DNA of 64,000 nucleotides, from assembly GCA_910587995.1 (NCBI GenBank), contig CAJUNS010000005.1, positions 1 to 64,000 on the forward strand, read 5' to 3'. The notes below the pieces were generated by a model, which was not told the origin of the DNA, ran no database searches, and saw nothing but the letters and a program-made list of their open reading frames with translations. Below are positions 51,702 to 59,465 of this stretch, piece after piece. Position numbers and translations under genes: made by a program. Source of the DNA: an uncultured Oscillospiraceae bacterium (GTDB lineage: Bacteria; Bacillota_A; Clostridia; Oscillospirales; Acutalibacteraceae). Numbering within the stretch: the first letter of the stretch is position 1; each line of letters opens with the position of its first letter.

Positions 51702-51740
51702 GAGCTGCCTCCACGCAACGCCTGTGGAGGCAGCTCCTTT
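51702..51740. terminator. Rho-independent terminator
   Basis: GAGCTGCCTCCAC (51702-51714) pairs perfectly with GTGGAGGCAGCTC (51724-51736), then CTTT. It ends the small membrane protein transcript. Confidence 0.9.
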
Positions 51741-51793
51741 CAGCTTTAGTGCTATATTCTTTAAAAGAACGAGCACCGCACAGCGCCTGCCCA

Positions 51794-51880
51794 TTTCAAA
51801 TCAATGCCGCTCCTATTCCGTAAAATAATGTACGCCGCCAGCCCAACGGCTCCGTGTCAGTGTCAATTGTCTTCTCTCCC
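51794..51880. repeat. Direct repeat R2 (87 bp), promoter-deleted copy
   Basis: Second copy of R1. The missing 29 bases contain the spacer and -10 of the NYN promoter; only the TTGACA box remains. The gap lies between two GTGTC words, as in slippage or recombination. Confidence 0.9.
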
Positions 51881-51896
51881 AGGCGGGCAGATGCGC

Positions 51897-51972
51897 CAGG
51901 GGAGCCCGTTTCGGGGAGTTTTTCGTGTCCCCCGCCCTACGGGCGGGGGACACAGATGGTGTGGACAATCCC
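51897..51972 (+). repeat. Palindromic MITE-like repeat, copy 5 (degenerate)
   Basis: Left end is eroded (GGGGAGCCCGTTTCG, lacking TGT), right end GGACAATCCC. The perfect 13-bp stem GTGTCCCCCGCCC/GGGCGGGGGACAC (51925-51953, loop TAC) has lost one T on the left and the matching A on the right. Nine-base direct repeats AGATGCGCC flank it (51889-51897, 51973-51981). Confidence 0.82.
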
Positions 51973-52005
51973 AGATGCGCCCCGGGGCTTGCAAAAGGCG
52001 GAAGA

Positions 52006-53007
52006 ATGGAGTATGATAGGGAAAACGAAAAAAGCTGGGAGGTTGTTGGGGTGTTTCAGTGTTTGGCAAGGGGGACCGGTCCGGCTGCGGGTCTTCCGGC
52101 GTGGGCCTGGGTGTTTGGGGCCGCGCTGGTTTTGGCGGCGGGCTGGCTTTGGCTGATTGGCCCAAAAATGAGAAAAAAACCGGATATCCGGGAGTTCCGC
52201 CGGTTTGACTATGCCCACCGGGGCCTGCATAACCTGGAAAACGGCGTGCCGGAAAATTCCCTGCGGGCCCTGGCCCTAGCGGAGCTGGCGGGGTATGGCA
52301 TGGAGTTTGACGTGCAGCTGACCAAAGACAAGCAGGTGGTAGTGCATCATGACCACAGCATTCAGCGCAGCTGCGGGGCGGACCGGAACATTTCGGAGAT
52401 GACCTATGAGGAGCTGCGCCAGTACCGGCTGTTTGGCACCGAAGAGCCGGTGCCCCTGTTGCGGGAGGTGCTGGCCGCTCTGGACGGGCGCACACCGCTG
52501 ATTGTTGAGCTGAAAGACTACAACGACCCGGCGGAGCTCTGCGCCCTGACCATGAAAGAGCTGGAAAACTGCCGGGGCCTTTACTGCGTGGAGTCCTTTG
52601 ACCCCCGCATTGTCCGGTGGTTCCGCCAAAACCGGCCGGAGCTGGTGCGGGGCCAGCTGATGTGCCGCTTCCGCAAGGGCGATGGCGGCATGACCGCCTG
52701 GCAGGCTCTTTGCGCCCGGAACCTGCTGACCAACTGGTACACCCGGCCCCATTTTGAGGCTTATGACATCCACACCCGGGACATTCCGGCCATGTGGGCG
52801 GTGCGGAACCTGCTGGGCATGCAGGAGGTAAGCTGGACCATCCGGAGCCTGGAAGAATATGAGCGGGCGAAGGCCCTGGGGAACTTGTGCATTTTTGAGC
52901 ACATTCTGCCCGCGGGGGCCTCGGGAGAAAAGCGGGGCAGCTACCAGGAACTGCTGGACGCGGCGGTGGTGGCCTTAAGCAAACGGACCGCCCAGGGGAA
53001 ACGGTAA
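52006..53007 (+). CDS. Membrane-anchored glycerophosphodiester phosphodiesterase
   Basis: Protein of 333 residues with one N-terminal transmembrane helix (about residues 29-48, AWAWVFGAALVLAAGWLWL) and a GDPD TIM-barrel. Catalytic motifs: YAHRGLH, PENS and EFDVQ (metal ligands) and VVHHDHSIQRS with the second His. It should release glycerol 3-phosphate from glycerophosphodiesters or act on teichoic-acid-like polymers. ATG 52006 follows AAGGCGG. Terminated by the strong hairpin at 53017. It is downstream of repeat copy 5. Confidence 0.9.
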   Translation: MEYDRENEKSWEVVGVFQCLARGTGPAAGLPAWAWVFGAALVLAAGWLWLIGPKMRKKPDIREFRRFDYAHRGLHNLENGVPENSLRALALAELAGYGMEFDVQLTKDKQVVVHHDHSIQRSCGADRNISEMTYEELRQYRLFGTEEPVPLLREVLAALDGRTPLIVELKDYNDPAELCALTMKELENCRGLYCVESFDPRIVRWFRQNRPELVRGQLMCRFRKGDGGMTAWQALCARNLLTNWYTRPHFEAYDIHTRDIPAMWAVRNLLGMQEVSWTIRSLEEYERAKALGNLCIFEHILPAGASGEKRGSYQELLDAAVVALSKRTAQGKR

Positions 53008-53016
53008 AGGACAAAG

Positions 53017-53053
53017 AAACAGGGAGAGGCTCTTGGCGGGCCTCTCCCTGTTT
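53017..53053. terminator. Bidirectional terminator between GDPD and tldE genes
   Basis: AAACAGGGAGAGGC (53017-53030) pairs with GCCTCTCCCTGTTT (53040-53053). T-rich sequence follows on the plus strand; convergent genes lie on both sides. Confidence 0.9.
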
Positions 53054-53110
53054 GTGATTTTTATACTATATCCTATCCTCGTTTGGATGTGCAGCACCTT
53101 AGAGGGCGCT

Positions 53111-54394
53111 CTACACGCCCGCCACGCTCACGTTTTTGATCTTCATGCCATAGGGTCCCGAGTAGTCCACGGTCTCATAGCGGTCGGAGCTGAATTCCAA
53201 GTCCTCTTGGGCCTCGAACAGGCTGCCGTTGATGGAGCCCCCAGTCACCGGCGTGGCTTTGCCGTTCTCGTCAATCAGGTAGGCCAGCCGGATCTCCCCG
53301 CCAAAATGGCCGCTCATGGAGTCCATTTGGAAGTCGGAGAAGGTAACCGCCCACAGGCAGGGGCCCGCCTTCAGCTCTTCAAAGGGCTTGCCGGTGTTTT
53401 CGCAGCGCAGCTTCTGATAGCCGCCGGTGGGGGTTACGCCCAGGTAGCGGCAGAAACGGTTGGGGCCGTGGATGACTTGGAGCTCGCCGGCCCGCAGCAA
53501 AGGCCGGTCCACCATGGGAATGCCCTCCTCGCTGTAGGGCGCGGTGGCGCACAGGTCCAAGTTCAGCTGGGCGCCGGCCACAGCCTGGCCCTGGACCTTT
53601 TCGCCTACCTGCCAGGTGGAGTATTTGGGGTAAACCATAAAGGCGGCGGAGCGGTCCATGTAGTAGTGGAGCACCGTGGACACCGCGTTGCCGCTGAGGA
53701 CCACATCGTACCGGCCGCTTTTCAGGATGCGCTGGGCACGGGCCCGGTCCCGGACAAAGGAGAGGGCTCCCGCCACTTTTTTGGAGAGGGCCTCCCCCTC
53801 CAGCTCGTTGTAGGAGAAGGTGTTGTGAATCTCCACATCCTCCGGCTCCCGGCACTGAACCACAAACTCTCCGTTGGCCTTGGCGTCCGTATAGGATACG
53901 TTGGTGCCATTGGAGCTGAGGATGTGGTGCTGGGTGCGGGTGATGAAAATTTCCGCCGAGTTTAGAAAAGCGTCTTCGTGCACGTCCGGCGCGAAAAGGG
54001 ACTGGGCCATGCGCTGGGCGCTGTCCGCCAAAGGCTCCTGGGCCAGAGGGCCGGTCTTCTTCTTCAAAGGGGCCTGAACGGGATCGGCCAGGTCGAAGTA
54101 GGGGTTGGCCGCAAACTGGGCCGCGTAGTAGGCGGAGTTCAGCTCCTGGCGCAGCTGGCCATCCGGCATAGAGGACAGCAGCACCACGCTGGTAAAGCCC
54201 CGCTGGGGCGGGCCTCCCGCCGGGTCCCGCACGTCGCGGAACACCGTGACCTCGAACTTGCGCACATCTTTAAACCGGCGGGTATCCAGCTGCTTTTTCA
54301 CGAAAAACAGCTCGGCGCTCTCTTCGGTGACGTCGTTAATGCGCCACAGGTCCACGCCGCAGTCCTGCAATGCTTGCTTGATACGGTCTATCAT
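53111..54394 (-). CDS. TldE/PmbA-like metalloprotease subunit
   Basis: Protein of 427 residues, partner subunit of TldD. In the TldD/TldE heterodimer TldE lacks the HExxxH site but shapes the chamber where unfolded peptides are cut. Consistent with this, no HExxxH is seen; the C-terminal half contains family-like GNAVSTVLHYY and GGYQKLRCENTGKP. It starts 13 bases after the tldD stop. Ribosome site AAGGAGG. Substrate unknown; in enterobacteria the pair matures microcin B17, but no such peptide is visible here. Confidence 0.85.
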   Translation of the reverse strand: MIDRIKQALQDCGVDLWRINDVTEESAELFFVKKQLDTRRFKDVRKFEVTVFRDVRDPAGGPPQRGFTSVVLLSSMPDGQLRQELNSAYYAAQFAANPYFDLADPVQAPLKKKTGPLAQEPLADSAQRMAQSLFAPDVHEDAFLNSAEIFITRTQHHILSSNGTNVSYTDAKANGEFVVQCREPEDVEIHNTFSYNELEGEALSKKVAGALSFVRDRARAQRILKSGRYDVVLSGNAVSTVLHYYMDRSAAFMVYPKYSTWQVGEKVQGQAVAGAQLNLDLCATAPYSEEGIPMVDRPLLRAGELQVIHGPNRFCRYLGVTPTGGYQKLRCENTGKPFEELKAGPCLWAVTFSDFQMDSMSGHFGGEIRLAYLIDENGKATPVTGGSINGSLFEAQEDLEFSSDRYETVDYSGPYGMKIKNVSVAGV

Positions 54395-54407
54395 CTTCTT
54401 TACCTCC

Positions 54408-55808
54408 TTAACCCAGCCGGATTTTTGCCTTCATATAAGGTCCGCCGTCTGAGACCTTGACCCACTCTTTGTAGCCCTTGCCGCAGAAGCCGCTGCCGGA
54501 GAGCTTCATATCCCGGCCCATCATGCTTACGGACTTTAACAGGTCCGGCACATAGCCGGTCAGAACGATGGGGGAGAAAATTTTCCCGGTGAGCTTACCG
54601 TCCTTAATCTCCCGGGCCACGTCCACCATGCACTGGATGCCCCAGTTTTTGGGGTCCTCCATGCCGGAGCTGGGCTGCTGAAGCAAAAAGCCGTACTGGA
54701 TGGAAGCGATCATCTCCTCCACGCTGTGGGTGCCGGGCTCAAAGTAGGTGTTGGTCATGCGGGTGTAGGCCTTGCGCTCGTAGCTCTCCCGGCGGCCGTT
54801 GCCCGTGGGCTTCACCCCTAGGCGGGCGGCGCTGAGGGCATCGCACATGCCGGTTTTCAGCACGCCCTTGTCAATGACCACCGTGTCGCCGGTAAGGACG
54901 CCCTCATCGTCAAAAAACATGGTGGCGGCCTCCTCCACGGCGCTGCCATCGTGCATGGTCACCAGCGGGCTGGCCACATATTCGCCCACATAGCTCCGGC
55001 CCAGGGCACGGTCCTTAACGAACATGTCCATCTCCACCCCGTGGCCAAAGGCCTCGTGGACGATCATGCCGGTTACGTCCGGGTCGCAGACGCACTCGTA
55101 CTCGCCGGGGGGAATGGGCTGGGAGTCCAGCAGCTCCAGGGTTTGGGCGGCAACCTCCGGCACGGTCGCCTCCACCTGGTCCAGCACCTCGGCCCCGCCC
55201 AGGGCGGAGAAGGGCCGGTAGCTGGATTTCAGCTCCTGGCCCCGGGCTGCCAGCATCACCAGGCCGCAGGTGGTCCAGGTAAGGGTCTGGTCCAGGTTCC
55301 GGTGGGGGGAGAGGAAGATTTTGCGGCAGGAGCGGTAGGCCATGCCGAGGGAGGCGTCCAGCAGGCGCCCGTCCACAGCCAGGGCCTTCTCCCGAATGGC
55401 CCGAAGCTGGCCGAGAATGGCCTCGTCGCCCAGGTCTCTGGGATCGACCTTGCAGGCCGTGGAACGTTTCAGCTGGGCGGGCTCGTCGGCGGGGATGGGC
55501 GTGGGAAGAGGCTCGAAGCCGCCCAGCGTAGCCAGACGCTGGGTCAGCACGGCCACAATGCAGGGAATGTCCTCCTGGCAAAATTCATTAAAGGAATACT
55601 CGGCGCAGCCAGCGCCATCGAAGACCCGGACCACAAAGCCCGTGCCGCCGCCAAAACCCGAGGCGCTGAGGCTGATCCCGGAGCGGGAGACGGACCAGCG
55701 CCGCCAGGAATCCTCCACAGCCAGAACGGAGGCGTAGGAGAAATGGGCGGAAAGAGCGGAAACCAGCTTTTGCAGGGCCGGTTTGACGGTATCGAGAGAT
55801 GAAAACAC
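54408..55808 (-). CDS. tldD: TldD metalloprotease subunit
   Basis: Zinc protease of 466 residues, catalytic half of TldD/TldE. The metal motif HEAFGHG (HExxxH) lies near residue 252, with a later Cys ligand candidate in GSGFCGKG. Normal length. The start is GTG 55808 with AAGGAGG 6 bases upstream; the site lies inside the palindrome CTCCTTAAGGAG (55817-55828), which could mask it. A consensus promoter is at 55848-55876. First gene of the tldD-tldE operon. Confidence 0.92.
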   Translation of the reverse strand: MFSSLDTVKPALQKLVSALSAHFSYASVLAVEDSWRRWSVSRSGISLSASGFGGGTGFVVRVFDGAGCAEYSFNEFCQEDIPCIVAVLTQRLATLGGFEPLPTPIPADEPAQLKRSTACKVDPRDLGDEAILGQLRAIREKALAVDGRLLDASLGMAYRSCRKIFLSPHRNLDQTLTWTTCGLVMLAARGQELKSSYRPFSALGGAEVLDQVEATVPEVAAQTLELLDSQPIPPGEYECVCDPDVTGMIVHEAFGHGVEMDMFVKDRALGRSYVGEYVASPLVTMHDGSAVEEAATMFFDDEGVLTGDTVVIDKGVLKTGMCDALSAARLGVKPTGNGRRESYERKAYTRMTNTYFEPGTHSVEEMIASIQYGFLLQQPSSGMEDPKNWGIQCMVDVAREIKDGKLTGKIFSPIVLTGYVPDLLKSVSMMGRDMKLSGSGFCGKGYKEWVKVSDGGPYMKAKIRLG

Positions 55809-55847
55809 GTTGTAACCTCCTTAAGGAGAAGTGATGGGTATAGGGTG

Positions 55848-55876
55848 ATTATAAACCCCGGGACGGGGCATGTCAA
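55848..55876 (-). promoter_or_regulatory. Promoter of tldD
   Basis: Minus strand TTGACA (55871-55876), 17-nt spacer, TATAAT (55848-55853): an exact consensus. The spacer contains CCCCG/CGGGG. Confidence 0.85.
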
Positions 55877-55890
55877 GCCGGGAAGGGCAG

Positions 55891-55981
55891 GGGAGTGTCC
55901 CAACCGCAGAGATAATCATTCGTGTTCCCCCCGCCCTACGGGCGGGGGGAACACGAAAAGCTCTCCGAAACGGACACTCCC
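55891..55981 (-). repeat. Palindromic MITE-like repeat, copy 6
   Basis: GGGAGTGTCC (55891-55900) and GGACACTCCC (55972-55981) at the ends. The central stem is 15 bp (GTGTTCCCCCCGCCC/GGGCGGGGGGAACAC, loop TAC): one C and one G more than copy 1. Exact 7-bp repeats AGGGCAG flank it (55884-55890, 55982-55988). Confidence 0.95.
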
Positions 55982-56006
55982 AGGGCAGGGGCTGCGCCAG
56001 AAGCGC

Positions 56007-56579
56007 TTATTCTGGCAGGTACCAGAAGGAATTAAATTGGTATAAATAAGTCCGCGCGCCCTTGGGCATCTGGGTTAAGGCGTTGAAGGCATTGAAATAA
56101 TCCGCCGCGCCCATACCAGCGGACAGGGCCCCAAAGGCCAGCAGGAAGGGGACGCCAAAGAGCATCCCCAAAAGGTAGGGGACAAAGCCGAAGACCAGGT
56201 TGGGCAGCAGCGACATGAACACAAAGCGGCTTTTGGACATATCCTCCGGACCGGCGACAAAGAGCATGCCTTGGGATAGGTTGGTATAAAAGTACACGTC
56301 CCCCTTAAAGCAGAGGGCATGGAGCAGCTCGTGGGGAACCAGGGCCGCCAAGGGAGTGGTAAATCCCAAAATCAGCTGGGGCCCGCGCCCGTAAAAGGGG
56401 GTTCGAAAGACAGCGGGGACCAGCAGCAGAGCCACAATGAAAAAGGAAGCCAGGTTTGCGGCAATGGCTAGGCTTTTCGCGCTTTGAAACTCCCGAAAGG
56501 GAACCGCTCCTGGGCGGTGCTCCCCGTGGGGAATGGAGGCTGGGTCCTGGTTGTATTTTCCATGATAGTGCAGTTTCAT
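56007..56579 (-). CDS. DUF3267 family membrane zincin-like protein
   Basis: Integral membrane protein of 190 residues. The zinc-peptidase motif HELLH (VPHELLHAL) follows a hydrophobic helix, and four or so helices are present. DUF3267 proteins are predicted membrane metallopeptidases of unknown substrate. A short N-terminal stretch (residues 1-30) is polar. ATG 56579 follows AAAGGAG. It lies between palindromic repeats 6 and 7 and is separated from the TM2 gene by a terminator. Confidence 0.82.
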   Translation of the reverse strand: MKLHYHGKYNQDPASIPHGEHRPGAVPFREFQSAKSLAIAANLASFFIVALLLVPAVFRTPFYGRGPQLILGFTTPLAALVPHELLHALCFKGDVYFYTNLSQGMLFVAGPEDMSKSRFVFMSLLPNLVFGFVPYLLGMLFGVPFLLAFGALSAGMGAADYFNAFNALTQMPKGARTYLYQFNSFWYLPE

Positions 56580-56613
56580 GCCATACTCCTTTCTAACAAA
56601 TAAAAAGCCCCGG

Positions 56614-56649
56614 AAAGCCCCGGACCTTTTCCAAAAAGGCCGGGGCTTT
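56614..56649 (-). terminator. Terminator after the TM2 protein genes
   Basis: AAAGCCCCGG (56614-56623) pairs with CCGGGGCTTT (56640-56649). On the minus strand followed by a T-rich tail (CTTTTTATTTG). Confidence 0.75.
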
Positions 56650-56651
56650 GC

Positions 56652-56740
56652 GCGAGTGTCCGTTTCGGAGAGCTTTTCGTGTTCCCCCGCCCTACGGGCA
56701 GGGGAACACAGATGATTATCTCTGTGGTTGGGACAATCCA
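56652..56740 (+). repeat. Palindromic MITE-like repeat, copy 7
   Basis: Left end GCGAGTGTCC, right end GGGACAATCC. Central stem GTGTTCCCCCGCCC has one mismatch (right arm GGGCAGGGGAACAC). Flanking duplication is no longer clear. Same orientation as copy 1. It lies 3 bases from the terminator at 56614-56649. Confidence 0.88.
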
Positions 56741-56756
56741 TGGTCTTGACAGAGGG

Positions 56757-57425
56757 TTAGTCCCGCATGATAACGCCGTTCCCATCAAAGCGGGGACCGT
56801 TGGAGGAAAGGAGCATCACGCCCTCAATAAGGCCCCACACAGCGGCGGCTACGGTGCCCAGGCCGCAGGTGAGAAGCCCGCCGGCCAAACTGAGCACCAG
56901 CTGAATGGTGCCCCGGCTGTTAAAGCCCATGTAGAAGTTGTGCACCCCGAAAACGCCCAGCATAATGGCCAGAAGGCCCGCCGCCAAGCGGCTCTTTTGC
57001 TGGTAGCCTACCGGCGGGGTGGTGTATTTGGGCTGCTGGGGCTGAACGGGCTGGTAGCTTTGGGCGGTGTAATTGGGGGGCTGGTAGTTGGCCTGGTAAG
57101 ACTGGCCGTAGGACTGCTGGTAGCTCTGCTCCTGCTGGGGCGGCTGCTGGTAGGGCGGGTCCTGATGAACCTGGCTGCCGCTGTAGCTGTACTGGCCCTG
57201 GGGAGCGGGCTCCGCCTGGGGCGCGGGAGGCTCCGGGGCCCGGGGCGGGTCCGGGAAGTGGATGGCGGGAGCGGGCGGGTCCGGCTCCAGGGTCAGCTGG
57301 GGCACAGGCCTGCCTTCGGCTTCAGGAGCGGGCTCCTGGGCGGAAGGGGCTCCCTGAGGCTGGGCGGAAGGCTCGGAAGCTTCCGCTGGCTGGGGGTTCA
57401 GGTCTTTATTTTCCAGATCGCTCAT
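56757..57425 (-). CDS. TM2-domain protein with Pro/Gln-rich N-terminus
   Basis: Membrane protein of 222 residues. Residues 1-130 are low-complexity, Pro/Ala/Glu-rich then Gln/Tyr/Pro-rich with repeated QSYQ motifs. Residues about 140-222 are a TM2 domain: two hydrophobic helices (LAAGLLAIMLGVFGVHNFYMG and LVLSLAGGLLTCGLGTVAAAVWG) around a turn. TM2 proteins have no settled role. It is downstream of, and paralogous to, the smaller TM2 gene at 57475-57810; they probably form an operon. Confidence 0.85.
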   Translation of the reverse strand: MSDLENKDLNPQPAEASEPSAQPQGAPSAQEPAPEAEGRPVPQLTLEPDPPAPAIHFPDPPRAPEPPAPQAEPAPQGQYSYSGSQVHQDPPYQQPPQQEQSYQQSYGQSYQANYQPPNYTAQSYQPVQPQQPKYTTPPVGYQQKSRLAAGLLAIMLGVFGVHNFYMGFNSRGTIQLVLSLAGGLLTCGLGTVAAAVWGLIEGVMLLSSNGPRFDGNGVIMRD

Positions 57426-57474
57426 AGAGAAAAATCATTCCTTTCAAAAAGTGTGGGGGCAAAGGGCGGGCCGG

Positions 57475-57810
57475 TCAGTCTTTTAGGAAAACGCCGTTAG
57501 CGTCGGTGTTAATGCGGCCATCCAGAAGCTTAACGCCTTCCAGGATGCCCCAAATCATAATGAAGATGGCCCCAAAGCCGCAGGTGAGCAGGGAGATGAG
57601 CAGCTGCATCAGGCCCCGGGAGGTGTTGCCCAGGTAAAAGCTGTGGACGCCGTAGGTGCCCAGCAGAATGGCCAAAACCCCGGCCGCCATGCGGCTGCGC
57701 TGGGTGTAGCCCGGCGGGGGATCGATGCCCGCCTGGGGCTGGTACTGGGGAGGATTGTACATGGGCTGCTGGCCCTGAGGCTGGTAGCCGTTGTTATTGT
57801 AATCTGCCAT
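57475..57810 (-). CDS. TM2-domain protein, short
   Basis: Membrane protein of 111 residues. An Asn/Gln/Pro/Tyr-rich N-terminal 35 residues leads into the TM2 domain (MAAGVLAILLGTYGVHSFYLGN and LLISLLTCGFGAIFIMIWGILEG). Its TM2 part closely parallels that of the downstream TM2 gene. ATG 57810. First gene of the pair, reading away from the phage-like cluster. Confidence 0.85.
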   Translation of the reverse strand: MADYNNNGYQPQGQQPMYNPPQYQPQAGIDPPPGYTQRSRMAAGVLAILLGTYGVHSFYLGNTSRGLMQLLISLLTCGFGAIFIMIWGILEGVKLLDGRINTDANGVFLKD

Positions 57811-58011
57811 GAGAGAACCACGTTCCTTTCTTCACGCGTCATTAAGTGTAAGGCGGTCCGGTATCTTGACCTTGCCCCTATCTTACCATGAACCCAGCGG
57901 CCGCGCAAGAGGGGCGAAGGAAAAGTAAGGGATTCTTAATTACTTGAAAGGGATTTGAAGGGCTTTGGGCGGGTTTTTCGAAAAAATTTTAAAAAAATCC
58001 GGTTTTTTCTT

Positions 58012-58041
58012 AAAAAATTGCCTTTTAGAGGGCAAATTTTT
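58012..58041. terminator. Terminator-like hairpin before the phage-like cluster
   Basis: AAAAATTGCC (58013-58022) and GGCAAATTTTT (58031-58041) with an 8-nt loop, in an unusually AT-rich stretch (57950-58060). The A/T-runs on both sides could stop transcripts in either direction and shield the cluster. Confidence 0.5.
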
Positions 58042-58152
58042 CCGTTTTTTAAGGGGTATATGAAAGGAGGTTTTCCCGGGAACACGGACGGGATGGCGGC
58101 AAGTAAGGACGGAACCGAGGAAACAAAAGCCTGGGAAAGGAGAGGAACGGAC

Positions 58153-59280
58153 TTGTTCGAGTTTCGAAAAAAAGCGGAGAAGGGCGCCGGGCCGGCGGTA
58201 AGCGTGCAGACCCGCCCAGCGGGGCCACGGGCCGCCCTGCCCCTGGGCGCGGGAGAACGGGAGCTGTACCGGGCCCTGCGGCGGGCGGTGCCGGTGATTG
58301 ACGCGGCCATTTACAAGCTGCGGCGGCTGATTGGGGAGTTTCGGGTGGAATGCCCGGACCCCCAGGCCCAGAAGGAGCTGGAGGAATTTTTGGCCGGCGT
58401 GCAGGTAAACGCCGCCGGGGCCGGAGTGCACGAGTTTTTGGGCATTTATTTGGAGGAGCTGATTACCTATGGCAGCGCCGTGGGGGAAATGGTGCTCTCC
58501 GGGGGGCAGGTGGCGGCCCTGTACAACGCGGGGCTGCAAAATCTGGAGCTGGAGGAAGACGGGGCCTTGGGGGTAAAGGTTTCGGTGCTGGACCGGGAGG
58601 GGCGGCGGGCCTGCCCCTATCCGGAGCTGCTGCTGGTTTCGGCGCTGAACCCGGAGGCCGGGTCCCCCTGGGGGGTCTCGCTGCTGCGGGGGCTGCCGGG
58701 GGTGAGCGACGTATTGCTGAAAATCTACCGCACCTTGGGGGTCAACTGGGAGCGCATGGGCAATGTGCGCTTCGCGGTGACCTGCCGCGCGGACGGCTCG
58801 GGGGGCGCGGAGGAACGGGCCCGCCAGATGGCGGAAGAGTGGAAGGCGGCCATGGGCAGCCGGGAGCCCCGGGACTTTATTGCCGTGGGGGACGTGGCCA
58901 TTCAGGCCATTGGCGCGAACGGGCAGGTGATGGAGAGCGAGGCCCCGGTGCGGCAGATGCTGGAGCAGATTGTGGCAAAGCTGGGCCTGCCGCCCTTTCT
59001 GCTGGGGCTGTCCTGGTCCTCCACCGAGCGGATGTCCAGCCAGCAGGCGGATGTGCTGACCAGCGAGCTGGAGGCCTACCGCCGGGTACTGGCGCCGGTG
59101 GCCCGGAAGATTTGCCGGACCTGGCTGGCGCTGGCGGGGTATCCCGCCCAGTGCCGGGTGGTGTGGGACGAGATCACCATGCAGGACGAGGTGGACCACG
59201 CCAACGCCCGGTACCTGACCGCCCGGGCCCGGAAGCTGGAGCGGGAGCTGGAAGAGGACAGCGCCCGGACCGCGGGGTGA
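58153..59280 (+). CDS. Phage portal protein
   Basis: Portal-like protein of 375 residues, forming the dodecameric DNA entry ring of a capsid. It resembles PBSX XkdE-type and other small portals: YRALRRAVPVIDAAIYKLRRLIG near the start, SWGVSLL-like core (GSPWGVSLLRGLPG), GLPPFLLGLSWSSTERMSSQQADVL and a helical C-terminus. The start is TTG 58153 with AAAGGAG 10 bases upstream; ATG 58093 is in frame but its AAAGGAGG is too far away. First gene of the cluster: no terminase precedes it. Confidence 0.85.
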   Translation: MFEFRKKAEKGAGPAVSVQTRPAGPRAALPLGAGERELYRALRRAVPVIDAAIYKLRRLIGEFRVECPDPQAQKELEEFLAGVQVNAAGAGVHEFLGIYLEELITYGSAVGEMVLSGGQVAALYNAGLQNLELEEDGALGVKVSVLDREGRRACPYPELLLVSALNPEAGSPWGVSLLRGLPGVSDVLLKIYRTLGVNWERMGNVRFAVTCRADGSGGAEERARQMAEEWKAAMGSREPRDFIAVGDVAIQAIGANGQVMESEAPVRQMLEQIVAKLGLPPFLLGLSWSSTERMSSQQADVLTSELEAYRRVLAPVARKICRTWLALAGYPAQCRVVWDEITMQDEVDHANARYLTARARKLERELEEDSARTAG

Positions 59281-59293
59281 GCAAAGGCCGCTG

Positions 59294-59350
59294 CTTCCGC
59301 CCCAGGCGGAAGGCGGGGCAAAAAGCCCCGCGCCCCAGCGAAGCTGGGGC
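59294..59350 (+). other. Three back-to-back hairpins between portal and protease genes
   Basis: H1: CTTCCGCC (59294-59301), loop CCA, GGCGGAAG (59305-59312). H2: GCGGGGC (59313-59319), loop AAAAA, GCCCCGC (59325-59331). H3: GCCCCAGC (59332-59339), loop GAA, GCTGGGGC (59343-59350). All stems are perfect and adjoin without gaps, inside a 185-base non-coding gap. Confidence 0.75.
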
Positions 59351-59465
59351 CAGCGGCCGTGCTGGCTGCGGGAGCCCGGAGAAGCCATGGCGGCGGCAAA
59401 CACCCCAAAGCCAGCCCATGCCTCTTTTGAGCCGCGTCAACCATATTACAGAAAGGAGAACTTGC

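Larger units (their letters stand above)
51536..52005. other. Intergenic region with gene debris, terminator, R2 and repeat copy 5
   Basis: A 43-codon frame (51565-51696, GTG start, ending TEYRYTNVIPD) may be a small gene or a remnant; support is weak. Then a strong terminator (51702-51740), direct repeat R2 (51794-51880) and palindromic repeat copy 5. Confidence 0.5.

Noticed and set aside
53111..55808. tldD-tldE as part of a microcin/RiPP locus
   Set aside because: No small precursor peptide, cyclodehydratase or exporter gene lies near; the pair is common as a stand-alone protease.
55891..56740. Repeat copies 6 and 7 as phage attachment sites for the cluster at 58 kb
   Set aside because: They belong to a seven-copy dispersed family, lie in opposite orientation and no integrase is present.
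58350..59465. In-frame upstream extension of the prohead protease gene inside the portal gene
   Set aside because: Its translation is Gly/Ala/Arg-rich shadow of the portal gene; the protease has a strong ribosome site at 59452-59465.
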